Below the pieces are notes generated by a model. The model was not told the DNA's origin. It saw nothing but the letters and a program-made list of their open reading frames with translations, and did not search any database. Of a stretch of 64,000 nucleotides of DNA, positions 54,986 through 64,000 are shown one piece after another (positions within the stretch are counted from its first letter, which is position 1; the number at the start of each line of letters is the position of its first letter). Position numbers and translations under genes: made by a program. The DNA is from Phenylobacterium immobile (ATCC 35973) (GTDB lineage: Bacteria > Pseudomonadota > Alphaproteobacteria > Caulobacterales > Caulobacteraceae), in the NCBI RefSeq assembly GCF_001375595.1, contig NZ_CVJQ01000002.1:1-64000 (forward strand). The letters are read 5' to 3'.

Positions 54986-55228
54986 TCAGGCCTTGACGCT
55001 GGCGCGAGGGGTGCGGGACTGGATGTCGGGGCAGACGGTCAGCTTATCGGCCGGCAGGCGTTCTGCGGCCCGCGGCAGCGGCGAGCGGGCGATCACCCGT
55101 TCAGCGCGTGGACGATCCAGTTGCGGCTTCTGAAGCGCGGAGGGCTCCAGGACGACGCCGAAATGGGAATAGGCGGCCGCAGACGAATGCACGACAACGG
55201 CGGCGACGATCTCGGTGAAGGTGGTCAT
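54986..55228 (-). CDS. 80-residue hypothetical protein
   Basis: Starts at ATG 55228 with a very strong AGGGAGG ribosome-binding site. The first 28 residues are mildly hydrophobic (MTTFTEIVAAVVVHSSAAAY), the rest is Arg/Pro/Ala-rich and basic. No family is recognised; it may be a small envelope or stress protein. Confidence 0.5.
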   Translation of the reverse strand: MTTFTEIVAAVVVHSSAAAYSHFGVVLEPSALQKPQLDRPRAERVIARSPLPRAAERLPADKLTVCPDIQSRTPRASVKA

Positions 55229-55354
55229 CGACACGCCTCCCTCGCGCAAGCCGATTCTTCAGGGCACTTCCATAGCTCAACCGTGGGCCGGAGGCGACTT
55301 TCCGAGGGTGAATTTTCTGTCATGTTCGCGGACATCGGCCTGCTGCGCGCGCCG

Positions 55355-55897
55355 TCAGGCGGCCAGACGGGCTAAAACCGCGGCGCGCTCGTGTTTCAGG
55401 AGCCATTCCTTGCGCGCCATGCCGCCGGCGTAGCCGGTCAGCGCGCCGCTCGCGCCGATCACACGATGGCAGGGTACGACAAGCGCCAAGGGATTGCGGC
55501 CGTTAGCGGCCCCGCTGGCCCGGCTGGCCGTAGGTCGCCCCGCGCGCCGGGCCAACTCGCCATAGCTGATTGTCTCGCCTGGCGGGATGGCGGTCAGCAG
55601 CGTCCAGATCTGTAGCTGGAACGGCGTGCCGACCGCCCGCCACCGCACGGCGTTCAATGCTTGGGCGTCGCCGGCGAAATAGCGTTCGAACGCCTCCGCC
55701 AGGCCCGCCGGCGTCCCGCCGTCGACGACGCGCGAAGCGGCGTAGCGCTTGGCGAGCCAACCGCGCACGGCCGCCTCGTAGTCGGTCCAGTTGAAGGCTC
55801 GCAGGACCTCGGCCTCATCGGAGACGATCAGGGCGGTCCCAATCGGCGTCGCCAGACGCGACACGGTCAGGAGGTCAGGCGGCGTTTCGTTCGTCAT
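55355..55897 (-). CDS. ogt: methylated-DNA--protein-cysteine methyltransferase
   Basis: 180 residues from ATG 55897, preceded by AAAGGAAAG; the frame stays open upstream but has no further conserved sequence. FQLQIWTLLTAIPPGETISY, and the active site LALVVPCHRVIGASGALTGYAGG (acceptor Cys in PCHRV), are the Ogt/Ada C-terminal domain. It removes O6-methyl groups from guanine by suicide transfer. It overlaps the upstream Ada/AlkA gene by 23 bases, so the two are expressed together. Confidence 0.93.
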   Translation of the reverse strand: MTNETPPDLLTVSRLATPIGTALIVSDEAEVLRAFNWTDYEAAVRGWLAKRYAASRVVDGGTPAGLAEAFERYFAGDAQALNAVRWRAVGTPFQLQIWTLLTAIPPGETISYGELARRAGRPTASRASGAANGRNPLALVVPCHRVIGASGALTGYAGGMARKEWLLKHERAAVLARLAA

Positions 55898-57380
55898 GGA
55901 CTTTCCTTTCGGGCGCCGATCCTGACGCCCAGAGATGCTGCGCGGCGTAGGCGCGCCAGGGTCGCCAAGCCTCCGCCCGCGCAAGGAGCTGGGTGGCGCT
56001 GAGGCGCGTCCCGTCGGGTTCGGCCAGAGCGCGCTGCAAGGCGACATCGCCGTGCGGAAAGGCATCCGGTTCGCGCAGTTCGCGCAGGGCGATGTACTGC
56101 GCCGTCCACTCGCCGATGCCAGGCAGGGCGCGAAGCGCAGCGATCGCACTGTCGAGATCGGCCCGCGGCGTGAACATAGCCGGATCGGCGACGACGGCGC
56201 GCGCCAGAGCTTCGACGGAAGCCGCGCGCGCGCGCGGCATGCCAAGCGCGGCGATGTCCTGGCCGACCAGGCGTTGCGCCGTTGGGAATATCCGGCCGAG
56301 GCCAAGGCGCGTCGCCGCTGGATCGTCGATGGGCTCACCGAAGGCCTCCGTCATTCTCGCGGCGAGACCACGAGCCGCCACGACAGTGATCTGCTGTCCG
56401 AGGATGGCGCGGACGGCGAGCTCAAAACCGTCCCACGCCCCTGGCGCGCGCAGGCCGGGCCGCGCAGCGACCATGGTCGCCAGCACGGGGTCCCGCGACA
56501 GATGCGCGCCAATCTGCACCGGGTCGGCGACCAGGTCGAACACCCGTCGGATGCGGGCGATGACCGCTGGCAAGGCCGAGAGGCTAGGGAAGGAGACCTC
56601 GGCGATAAGGGCATGATCCTGGCCTGGCCGGATGCTGACGACGCCCTTGGCGCCGTCGATGGTCAAGGTCCGGGCGTAACGATCCGGTTCGACGCGTTCG
56701 ACGCCCGACACGGCGCGCGCCGCGAGGAAGGCGATCATCGCCGACCAATCATACGGCGGGCTGTACGGCAGCCTGACGATCACCCCTCCGCCAGCGGGCG
56801 CCGGCGCCGCGCGCGAGCGGCGGATGTCGGCTGGCGGACGGCCGAAAAGCTGCTGGAAGGTCTCATTGAAACGCCGAACGCTGCCGAAGCCGGAAGCCAG
56901 GGCGACCTCGGCCATCGGCAGGTTGGTCTCCTGGATCAGCTGCTTGGCGAGCAGGATGCGACGGGTCTGGGCGACCGTGACGGGCGCGGCCCCGATGTGC
57001 TTGGCGAAGAGCCGGCGAAGTTGCCGTTCGCCGACTCCCAGGCGCGTCGCCAGGGCCTCGACATCGCCCCCGTCCAATGCGCCAGCCTCGATCAAGGCGA
57101 GCGCCCGGCTGACCGTATTGGAGGTGCCGCGCCAAGCGCCGAGGTCAGGCGAGGCCTCCGGTCGGCAACGCAGACACGGGCGGAATCCCGCTTCCTGGGC
57201 GCCCGCCGCGGTCGCGAAGTAGACGACATTCTCAGGCTTGGGCGTTCGGGCCGGACAGATGGGGCGGCAATAGATGCCTGTCGTCTTGACGCCGCAGAAA
57301 ACACGACCGTCAAACCGCGCGTCCCGGGTCTCAAAGGCCCGCCGGCAGGCGGCGACATCCATGTCCAGGCGCGTTTCCAT
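55875..57380 (-). CDS. Ada N-terminal domain - AraC regulator - AlkA glycosylase fusion
   Basis: 501 residues from ATG 57380. Residues 1-80 are the Ada zinc domain; with this start Cys38, 42, 69 and 72 fall at the same numbers as in E. coli Ada, Cys38 being the methylphosphotriester acceptor. An AraC-type helix-turn-helix region follows (about 95-190, EVALASGFGSVRRFNETF). The C-terminal half is AlkA: HhH LPGIGEWTAQYIALREL (about 430-446) and catalytic Asp in GDVAL. It should both activate alkylation-response genes and excise 3-methyladenine. The O6-methylguanine domain is separate, encoded by ogt next door. Confidence 0.9.
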   Translation of the reverse strand: METRLDMDVAACRRAFETRDARFDGRVFCGVKTTGIYCRPICPARTPKPENVVYFATAAGAQEAGFRPCLRCRPEASPDLGAWRGTSNTVSRALALIEAGALDGGDVEALATRLGVGERQLRRLFAKHIGAAPVTVAQTRRILLAKQLIQETNLPMAEVALASGFGSVRRFNETFQQLFGRPPADIRRSRAAPAPAGGGVIVRLPYSPPYDWSAMIAFLAARAVSGVERVEPDRYARTLTIDGAKGVVSIRPGQDHALIAEVSFPSLSALPAVIARIRRVFDLVADPVQIGAHLSRDPVLATMVAARPGLRAPGAWDGFELAVRAILGQQITVVAARGLAARMTEAFGEPIDDPAATRLGLGRIFPTAQRLVGQDIAALGMPRARAASVEALARAVVADPAMFTPRADLDSAIAALRALPGIGEWTAQYIALRELREPDAFPHGDVALQRALAEPDGTRLSATQLLARAEAWRPWRAYAAQHLWASGSAPERKVHDERNAA

Positions 57381-57475
57381 GGACCCGACCATGGACGGGC
57401 CGCGCATTGCTGTCTCGCGATTTTCGGACATCGATGCCGCTTGACCCCTATCGCCGCCGGGCCGATGGAGGCGCG

Positions 57476-57841
57476 ATGTGGACACGTCGCAACTGGCTTA
57501 TGCTCGCCGCCTTCCTGGGCTTTGTTTCGGTCGCCGCCGGCGCGTTCGGCGCCCACGCCGCGGCTGACGAACGGGCGAGCGAACTGTTGAAGACCGGGGC
57601 CCAATATGGGCTGGCGCACGCGCTTGCGGTCCTGGTGTGGGGCGCGAACTCGAAGTCCGCCAGCAGGGGCGGCGTAGCGCCGGCCCTATTCCTCGGCGGA
57701 GCCACCGTCTTCTGCGGGACGCTCTACGCCATCGCGCTCGGCGCGCCGCCGCTCCTGGGCGCGGTGACCCCGATTGGTGGCCTCCTTCTCCTTAGCGGAT
57801 GGCTAGCGCTGGCCTGGTCCCTGCGTCGAGAAAACCCCTAG
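57476..57841 (+). CDS. DUF423 membrane protein
   Basis: 121 residues from ATG 57476 with GGAGG upstream. Four membrane helices; the signature AGAFGAHA (about 22-29) and GTLYAIALGAPPLLGAVTPIGG fit DUF423. Homologs are small inner-membrane proteins of unknown role. It is divergent from the Ada-AlkA gene by 95 bases. Confidence 0.82.
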   Translation: MWTRRNWLMLAAFLGFVSVAAGAFGAHAAADERASELLKTGAQYGLAHALAVLVWGANSKSASRGGVAPALFLGGATVFCGTLYAIALGAPPLLGAVTPIGGLLLLSGWLALAWSLRRENP

Positions 57842-57855
57842 CCGACAACGATAAA

Positions 57856-57880
57856 AGCCCCGCGACCGGGCCGCGGGGCT
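57856..57880. terminator. bidirectional terminator hairpin
   Basis: agccccgcg (57856-57864) and cgcggggct (57872-57880) form a perfect 9-bp stem with a seven-base loop. On the minus strand it is followed by TTTTATCG, so it mainly ends the SWIB-gene transcript; on the plus strand ttctgc follows for the DUF423 gene. Confidence 0.75.
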
Positions 57881-57921
57881 TCTGCGGGTCGGCTCACGCC
57901 GACCGAGGTCTTGAGACGCGC

Positions 57922-58182
57922 TTACTTCAGGTGCTTGGCGAGATGCTTGTTCATCTCGAACATGCTCACCGCAGGCTTGCCGTCGAACACCGGCTTCAGC
58001 TTGTCGTCAGCCAGGATCTCACGCTTGTTGGCGGGATTCTGCAGGTTGTTCTTCTTGATGTAGTCCCAAATCTTGGAGACCACTTCCCCGCGCGAGAGTT
58101 GCGCCGATCCGACGACGGCGGCCAATTCCGGAGACGGCGTCAGCGGCTTTTGCAGGGCGTTGGTTTTCTTGGGTTCAGCCAT
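57922..58182 (-). CDS. SWIB/MDM2-domain protein
   Basis: 86 residues forming one SWIB domain: MAEPKKTNALQKPLTPSPEL, GEVVSKIWDYIKKNNLQNP and KPVFDGKPAVSMFEMNKHLA. Single-domain SWIB proteins occur in alphaproteobacteria and chlamydiae and are thought to bind DNA or chromatin-like complexes. The role in bacteria is open. A terminator follows at 57856. Confidence 0.88.
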   Translation of the reverse strand: MAEPKKTNALQKPLTPSPELAAVVGSAQLSRGEVVSKIWDYIKKNNLQNPANKREILADDKLKPVFDGKPAVSMFEMNKHLAKHLK

Positions 58183-58378
58183 TGTAGTCCCCAGCTGTGT
58201 AAGTCAGACGACGCCGTTCGCAAGAGCGCGAAAAGGTTGAGTCGCCTGCGCATCTTAGTGCGGGCGGACGCACGCGCTAGCCTTCTCAATGCGCAAGGCC
58301 GTGCAAGGCTCCGGTTTTGGAACAACGGGGCTTCACGGACGGTTCTTGGCGCTCACCTCCAGGAAACGGATCGAGGCC

Positions 58379-58672
58379 ATGGCGGCTGCCGACAATGTCG
58401 TGAATCTGGACGCAGCCCTACTGGGCGCGTGCAGCGGCGAGGAGCGCGACCAACTCCTCGGCGAGGCGGTCTTGCTGGCTGACGCCTTCGCGCCCGACGG
58501 CGGCGCGCCGGAGCTTCTCGCCATGGCGCAGACGCTGAAAGCTTCGCCGCGCGGTGATCCGGCTGATCGGCGACATGCCCGAAAGCTGGCTGCAGCTCTC
58601 CAGGCGCTCGCCGTAAATGAGGGCGCGCAACACCCGACCACGGGAGAAAATCCCAAAGAAAGCAAAGCCTGA
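58379..58672 (+). CDS. 97-residue hypothetical protein
   Basis: ATG 58379 follows GAGG with short spacing; an AGGAAA lies farther up. The product is helical and Ala/Leu-rich (MAAADNVVNLDAALLGACSG, then LADAFAPDGGAPELLAMAQ). No conserved family is recognised. It precedes another small gene by 36 bases. Confidence 0.45.
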   Translation: MAAADNVVNLDAALLGACSGEERDQLLGEAVLLADAFAPDGGAPELLAMAQTLKASPRGDPADRRHARKLAAALQALAVNEGAQHPTTGENPKESKA

Positions 58673-58708
58673 GATGCAACATCGAGCCGCCGCGTCAGTT
58701 GTTGCTAT

Positions 58709-58903
58709 ATGACCCAGCGTTTGAAATTCCTCGTGGTCCGCTCTCGCCAGGGCTGGGCGGTCAACGCCGGCTCAGACCGTTTGTCTGAACACAGCGACTT
58801 GGAGGAGGCCCGCCAGGAAGCCGCCCACCGCGCCGAACTCTCAAGAGAGGCGGGCGATGACGCGGACTCCATCGATCTGTCGGACGACGACGCCGTCCGC
58901 TGA
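58709..58903 (+). CDS. 64-residue acidic protein, DUF2188-like
   Basis: Starts at ATG 58709. LKFLVVRSRQGWAVNAGSDR followed by an amphipathic helix (EEARQEAAHRAELSREAG) resembles the DUF2188 strand-strand-helix layout. The tail is very acidic (SIDLSDDDAVR). Convergent with gltD, separated by four bases. Function unknown. Confidence 0.5.
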   Translation: MTQRLKFLVVRSRQGWAVNAGSDRLSEHSDLEEARQEAAHRAELSREAGDDADSIDLSDDDAVR

Positions 58904-58907
58904 CCGG

Positions 58908-60344
<1,437 letters not shown>

Positions 60345-60415
60345 CGGTTGGCCTCCAAGACTGGGGGTCCTTCGCTGGCTTTGCGCCGCTGGCGAGGGAC
60401 CCCTTAAGCTGAAAC

Positions 60416-63400
60416 TTATTCGGCGGCGAAGACGGTCGCGGCTTGCGCCGCCATGTCTTTAAGCGCCCGGCGGTAATCGACCGGCATGACCTTCACGAAA
60501 GCGCCCAGCGCACGATCCCAGTTGTCCAGGATCTCGGCGGCGCGGGCGCTGCCGGTGTGCAGATGGTGGCGTTCGATCAGAATTCGCAGCCGTTCGGCGT
60601 CGAAGGCGAGCGGGTCGCCCATGCCATTGTTGTCCACCGAGATGGAGCGTTGGCTAGGACGACCGGCTTCGTCCGGTTTGCCCACGGCGGGTTGAACTTT
60701 CTCAAGCTCGACCATCGCCATGTTGCAGCGGGAACCGAACTTGCCGTCAGGGTCATAGACATAGGCCACGCCTCCCGACATGCCCGCCGCGAAGTTGCGG
60801 CCCGTCTCACCGAGCACGACGACGACGCCGCCTGTCATGTATTCGCAGCCATGGTCGCCGAGGCCTTCGACCACCGTCACCGCCCCGGAGTTGCGCACGG
60901 CGAAGCGCTCGCCGGCCACGCCCTCAAAGTAGGCTTCACCGGAAATCGCGCCGTAGAGCACCGTGTTGCCGACGATGATGTTGGCCGTGGGATCGCGAAG
61001 TGACCCCGCGGGTTGACGGACCACGATCCGCCCGCCGCTGAGACCCTTTCCCACGTAGTCGTTGCCGTCGCCGGTGAGCTCCAGGGAGACGCCGCGGGCC
61101 GCGAAGGCGCCAAACGACTGGCCCGCCTGACCGGCGAACTTCAGGGCGATGGTGTCGTCAGGCAGGCCGGCGTGGCCGTAGGCGCGCGCCACTTCGCCTG
61201 ACAGCATCGCGCCGACCGTGCGGTTGATGTTCTTGATGGCGTACTGGCCGACCATCGGTTTGCCGGTGGCGATCGCCTCGCGGGCGTCGGCGATCAGGCG
61301 GTTGTCGAGCGCGCCTTCAAGGCCGTGCTCCTGCCGATCCTGATTCCACAGGCCCTTCGGGGTCTCGGAGGGCGCCGCGTAGAGAATCCGCGAGAGGTCC
61401 ACCCCGTGCGCCTTCCAGTGGTCAAGCGCCGGCGCCATGTCGAGGCGTTCCACCCGGCCGATCATCTCGTTCATCGTGCGGAAGCCAAGCTGCGCCATGA
61501 TCTCGCGCAGCTCTTCGGCGACGAAGAAGAAGTAGTTGATCACGTGCTCGGGCTGGCCGGTGAAGCGCGCCCGCAGCACCGGATCCTGGGTGGCCACCCC
61601 CACCGGGCAGGTGTTCAAGTGGCACTTGCGCATCATGATGCAGCCGGCGGCGATAAGCGGCGCGGTGGCGAAGCCAAACTCGTCCGCCCCCAGAAGCGCG
61701 CCGATGGCCACGTCGCGACCGGTGCGCAGGCCGCCGTCGACCTGCACGGCGATTCGGGTCCGCAGGCCGTTGAGCAACAGGGTTTGCTGGGTCTCGGCCA
61801 AGCCGATCTCCCAGGGCGAACCCGCATGGACCAGGGATGTCAGCGGCGAAGCGCCGGTGCCGCCCTCAAAGCCTGAGATGGTGACGTGGTCGGCGCGCGC
61901 CTTGGCGACGCCCGCGGCCACGGTGCCGACGCCCACTTCCGACACCAGTTTCACGGAGATGCGGGCGCCCGGATTGACGTTCTTCAGGTCGTGGATCAGC
62001 TGCGCTAGATCCTCGATCGAATAGATGTCGTGGTGCGGGGGTGGGCTGATCAGACCGACGCCAGGCGTCGAGTGACGCACCTTGGCGATGTTGGCGTCGA
62101 CCTTGTGGCCGGGCAGCTGGCCGCCCTCTCCGGGCTTGGCGCCCTGGGCCATCTTGATCTGGATGTCGTCGGCGTTGACCAGATACTCGGTTGTCACGCC
62201 GAAACGGCCGGACGCCACCTGCTTGATCGCCGAACGCAGGCTGTCGCCATTCGGCAGCGGCTTGAAGCGATCCGACTCCTCGCCGCCTTCGCCGGTGTTT
62301 GACCGGCCGCCGATACGGTTCATGGCGGTCGCAAGCGTGGTGTGAGCTTCGCGGCTGATCGAGCCAAAGCTCATGGCGCCCGTCGCGAAGCGCTTGACGA
62401 TTTCCGTCGCCGGTTCGACCTCATCGATCGAGATCGGCTGGTCGGCGTACTTGAAACGCATCAAGCCGCGGATCGTCAGCAGGCGCTCGCTCTGTTCGTT
62501 GATCGACTGGGCGAAGGCCTTGTAGTCCTCGGACTGGTTGCCGCGAACCGCGTGCTGCAACTTCGAAACCGATTCCGGCGTCCAGGCGTGGCTCTCGCCG
62601 CGCAGGCGGAACTGCCAAGCCCCGCCGACATCGAGCATCTCGCGGTAGATCGGGTTGTCGCCATAAGCGTCGCGGTGCCGACGCACGGCTTCCTCGGCGA
62701 TTTCTGCGAGGCCGATGCCCTCGATGGTGGATGATGTGCCGGTGAAGTACTTTTCGATCAGCCCAGAGGACAGACCCACGGCGTCAAAGATCTGGGCGCC
62801 GCAATAGGACTGGTAGGTGGAGATGCCCATCTTGGACATCACCTTCATGATCCCCTTGCCCACCGCCTTGATGAAGTTCTTGCGGACCTCATAGGGCTTC
62901 AGCGTCAGACCTTCGCGGACACGGATCTGCTCCAGGGTCTCGAAGGCGAGGTAGGGGTTCACCGCTTCGGCCCCATAGCCGGCCAGGACGCAGAAGTGGT
63001 GGACCTCACGCGCCTCCCCCGTCTCGATGACCAGGCCAGTCTGCATGCGCAGGCCCTGGCGGATGAGGTGGTGGTGCACCGCAGCCGTGGCCAGCGCCGC
63101 TGGGATCGGAATGCGCTCAGCCGACGTCGCCCGGTCCGACAGGATCAGGATATTGCTGTCGGCCAGCACACATTCGGTCGCTTCTCGGCAGAGCCGCTCG
63201 ACCGCCGCGTCAAGACCCGCCGCGCCTTCGGACGCCGGCCAGGTGGCGTCCAGCGTCGCGGTGCGGAAGGCGCCATCGAGCAGTTCGCTCACCGAGCGGA
63301 TCTTCGCCAGATCCTCGTCGGTCAGGATTGGCTGGGCCACCTCGAGGCGCTTGTGCGACCCGGCGTTGCGGCCAAGCAAGTTCGGTCGGGGGCCGATCAT

Positions 63401-64000
63401 GGACACCAAGCTCATGACCAGCTCTTCGCGGATCGGGTCGATCGGCGGGTTCGTGACCTGGGCGAAGTTCTGCTTGAAGTACTCGTAAAGCAGCTTCGCG
63501 CGCTTCGAGAGCACGGCGATCGGCGTGTCGGCCCCCATGGAGCCGATGGGATCGTCAGCCAGCCGCCCCATGGGCTCGAGGAAGAAGGCGAGGTCTTCCT
63601 GTGTGTACCCGAAAGCCTGCTGACGGTTCAGCAGCCCTTGAGCATCGTACGCGTTGGTGAGCGCCGGCGTTTCGTTGCCTAGCTCCTCAAGCTTGAACTG
63701 GGTCTGCGCGAGCCATTCCTCATAGGGTTCGGCCGCGGCGAGGGTCGCCTTGATTTCCTCATCCTCGATGATGCGACCCTCTTCCATATCGATCAGGAGC
63801 ATCTTGCCGGGCTGGAGACGCCACTTGCGGACGATCTTCTCGTCCGGCACCGGCAGCACGCCCACTTCCGAGGCCAGGATGATGTTGTCATCGTCGGTGA
63901 TGACGAAGCGCGCCGGGCGCAAACCGTTGCGGTCCAGCGTCGCGCCGATCTGGCGACCGTCCGTGAAAGCCACGGCGGCGGGGCCGTCCCACGGCTCCAT
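60416..64000 (-). CDS. gltB: glutamate synthase large subunit (partial, 5' end outside window)
   Basis: 1194 residues are visible; full-length proteins have about 1500, so roughly the first 300 (the Cys-type glutaminase part) are missing at the right edge. Seen in order: the end of the glutaminase domain ([14 protein letters not shown]), a central domain, the FMN synthase domain with [17 protein letters not shown] and the [3Fe-4S] ligands [15 protein letters not shown], and the GXGXG C-terminal domain. The Met at 63998-64000 is internal, not the start. The product receives electrons from GltD and channels ammonia internally. Confidence 0.95.
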   Translation of the reverse strand: MEPWDGPAAVAFTDGRQIGATLDRNGLRPARFVITDDDNIILASEVGVLPVPDEKIVRKWRLQPGKMLLIDMEEGRIIEDEEIKATLAAAEPYEEWLAQTQFKLEELGNETPALTNAYDAQGLLNRQQAFGYTQEDLAFFLEPMGRLADDPIGSMGADTPIAVLSKRAKLLYEYFKQNFAQVTNPPIDPIREELVMSLVSMIGPRPNLLGRNAGSHKRLEVAQPILTDEDLAKIRSVSELLDGAFRTATLDATWPASEGAAGLDAAVERLCREATECVLADSNILILSDRATSAERIPIPAALATAAVHHHLIRQGLRMQTGLVIETGEAREVHHFCVLAGYGAEAVNPYLAFETLEQIRVREGLTLKPYEVRKNFIKAVGKGIMKVMSKMGISTYQSYCGAQIFDAVGLSSGLIEKYFTGTSSTIEGIGLAEIAEEAVRRHRDAYGDNPIYREMLDVGGAWQFRLRGESHAWTPESVSKLQHAVRGNQSEDYKAFAQSINEQSERLLTIRGLMRFKYADQPISIDEVEPATEIVKRFATGAMSFGSISREAHTTLATAMNRIGGRSNTGEGGEESDRFKPLPNGDSLRSAIKQVASGRFGVTTEYLVNADDIQIKMAQGAKPGEGGQLPGHKVDANIAKVRHSTPGVGLISPPPHHDIYSIEDLAQLIHDLKNVNPGARISVKLVSEVGVGTVAAGVAKARADHVTISGFEGGTGASPLTSLVHAGSPWEIGLAETQQTLLLNGLRTRIAVQVDGGLRTGRDVAIGALLGADEFGFATAPLIAAGCIMMRKCHLNTCPVGVATQDPVLRARFTGQPEHVINYFFFVAEELREIMAQLGFRTMNEMIGRVERLDMAPALDHWKAHGVDLSRILYAAPSETPKGLWNQDRQEHGLEGALDNRLIADAREAIATGKPMVGQYAIKNINRTVGAMLSGEVARAYGHAGLPDDTIALKFAGQAGQSFGAFAARGVSLELTGDGNDYVGKGLSGGRIVVRQPAGSLRDPTANIIVGNTVLYGAISGEAYFEGVAGERFAVRNSGAVTVVEGLGDHGCEYMTGGVVVVLGETGRNFAAGMSGGVAYVYDPDGKFGSRCNMAMVELEKVQPAVGKPDEAGRPSQRSISVDNNGMGDPLAFDAERLRILIERHHLHTGSARAAEILDNWDRALGAFVKVMPVDYRRALKDMAAQAATVFAAE

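Noticed and set aside
63998..64000. Start codon for gltB at the right edge
   Set aside because: The frame is open to the edge and the first residues ([11 protein letters not shown]) belong to the interior of the glutaminase domain; the true start is outside.

Overview
The window is 64 kb of gene-dense, high-GC DNA from an alphaproteobacterium, most likely a member of the Caulobacterales (Caulobacter/Phenylobacterium type). The main reasons are the run SPOR protein - nagZ - scpA - scpB - tatA - tatB - tatC - serS - surE - pcm - dipM, the four-LysM DipM-type division protein, the class II DAHP synthase, and the small DUF3126, DUF4112 and SWIB proteins. It is chromosomal core sequence. I see no insertion sequence, prophage, CRISPR array, rRNA or replication origin. 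There is one tRNA, tRNA-Val(CAC), at 26853-26927.

Layout. 0-3.2 kb is the edge of a surface-glycan region: the 3' end of a UDP-glucose dehydrogenase, a hydrolase-TPR protein, a hexapeptide acetyltransferase and a decayed TPR gene. 3.1-14.5 kb is a long minus-strand housekeeping block for envelope, division, condensin and Tat functions, with dgt at its head and erpA divergent. 15-26.8 kb is mixed metabolism and repair: a truncated FrsA-like protein, xthA, an oxidoreductase, a MATE pump, DAHP synthase, an O-antigen-ligase-like protein, gor, rpiA, glmU and gph. 26.8-29.4 kb is a small eroded zone behind the tRNA: a broken Hint gene, gdx with a guanidine-II-like hairpin, a gene remnant, a DUF808 protein and a TTG-start mini-gene. 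29.4-33.7 kb is a TonB uptake locus with a Fur-like box and divergent DUF4198 and EF-hand genes. 33.7-38.8 kb holds an Ntn-hydrolase acylase, pgm and three small genes. 39-42.5 kb is a four-gene MlaE/F/D/lipoprotein lipid-transport operon. 42.5-52 kb contains sugar-nucleotide genes (FlaA1/CapD type, UDP-glucuronate epimerase, TviB-type dehydrogenase) mixed with a porin, queF, nitroreductase, Nudix, cysE and folD. 52-58.9 kb has a dipeptide epimerase apparently started at CTG, a membrane coiled-coil protein, an Ada/AlkA fusion with ogt, and small proteins. 58.9-64 kb is gltD and the 3' four-fifths or so of gltB.

The DNA contains several layers of decay and regulation: two frameshifted genes, a start-less remnant, a truncated hydrolase, a well-formed intergenic palindrome of a familiar alphaproteobacterial type, and candidate operators. 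The likeliest regulatory discovery is the ACGG-loop hairpin just upstream of the guanidinium exporter gene. Nothing here amounts to a clear, wholly undescribed multi-gene system.
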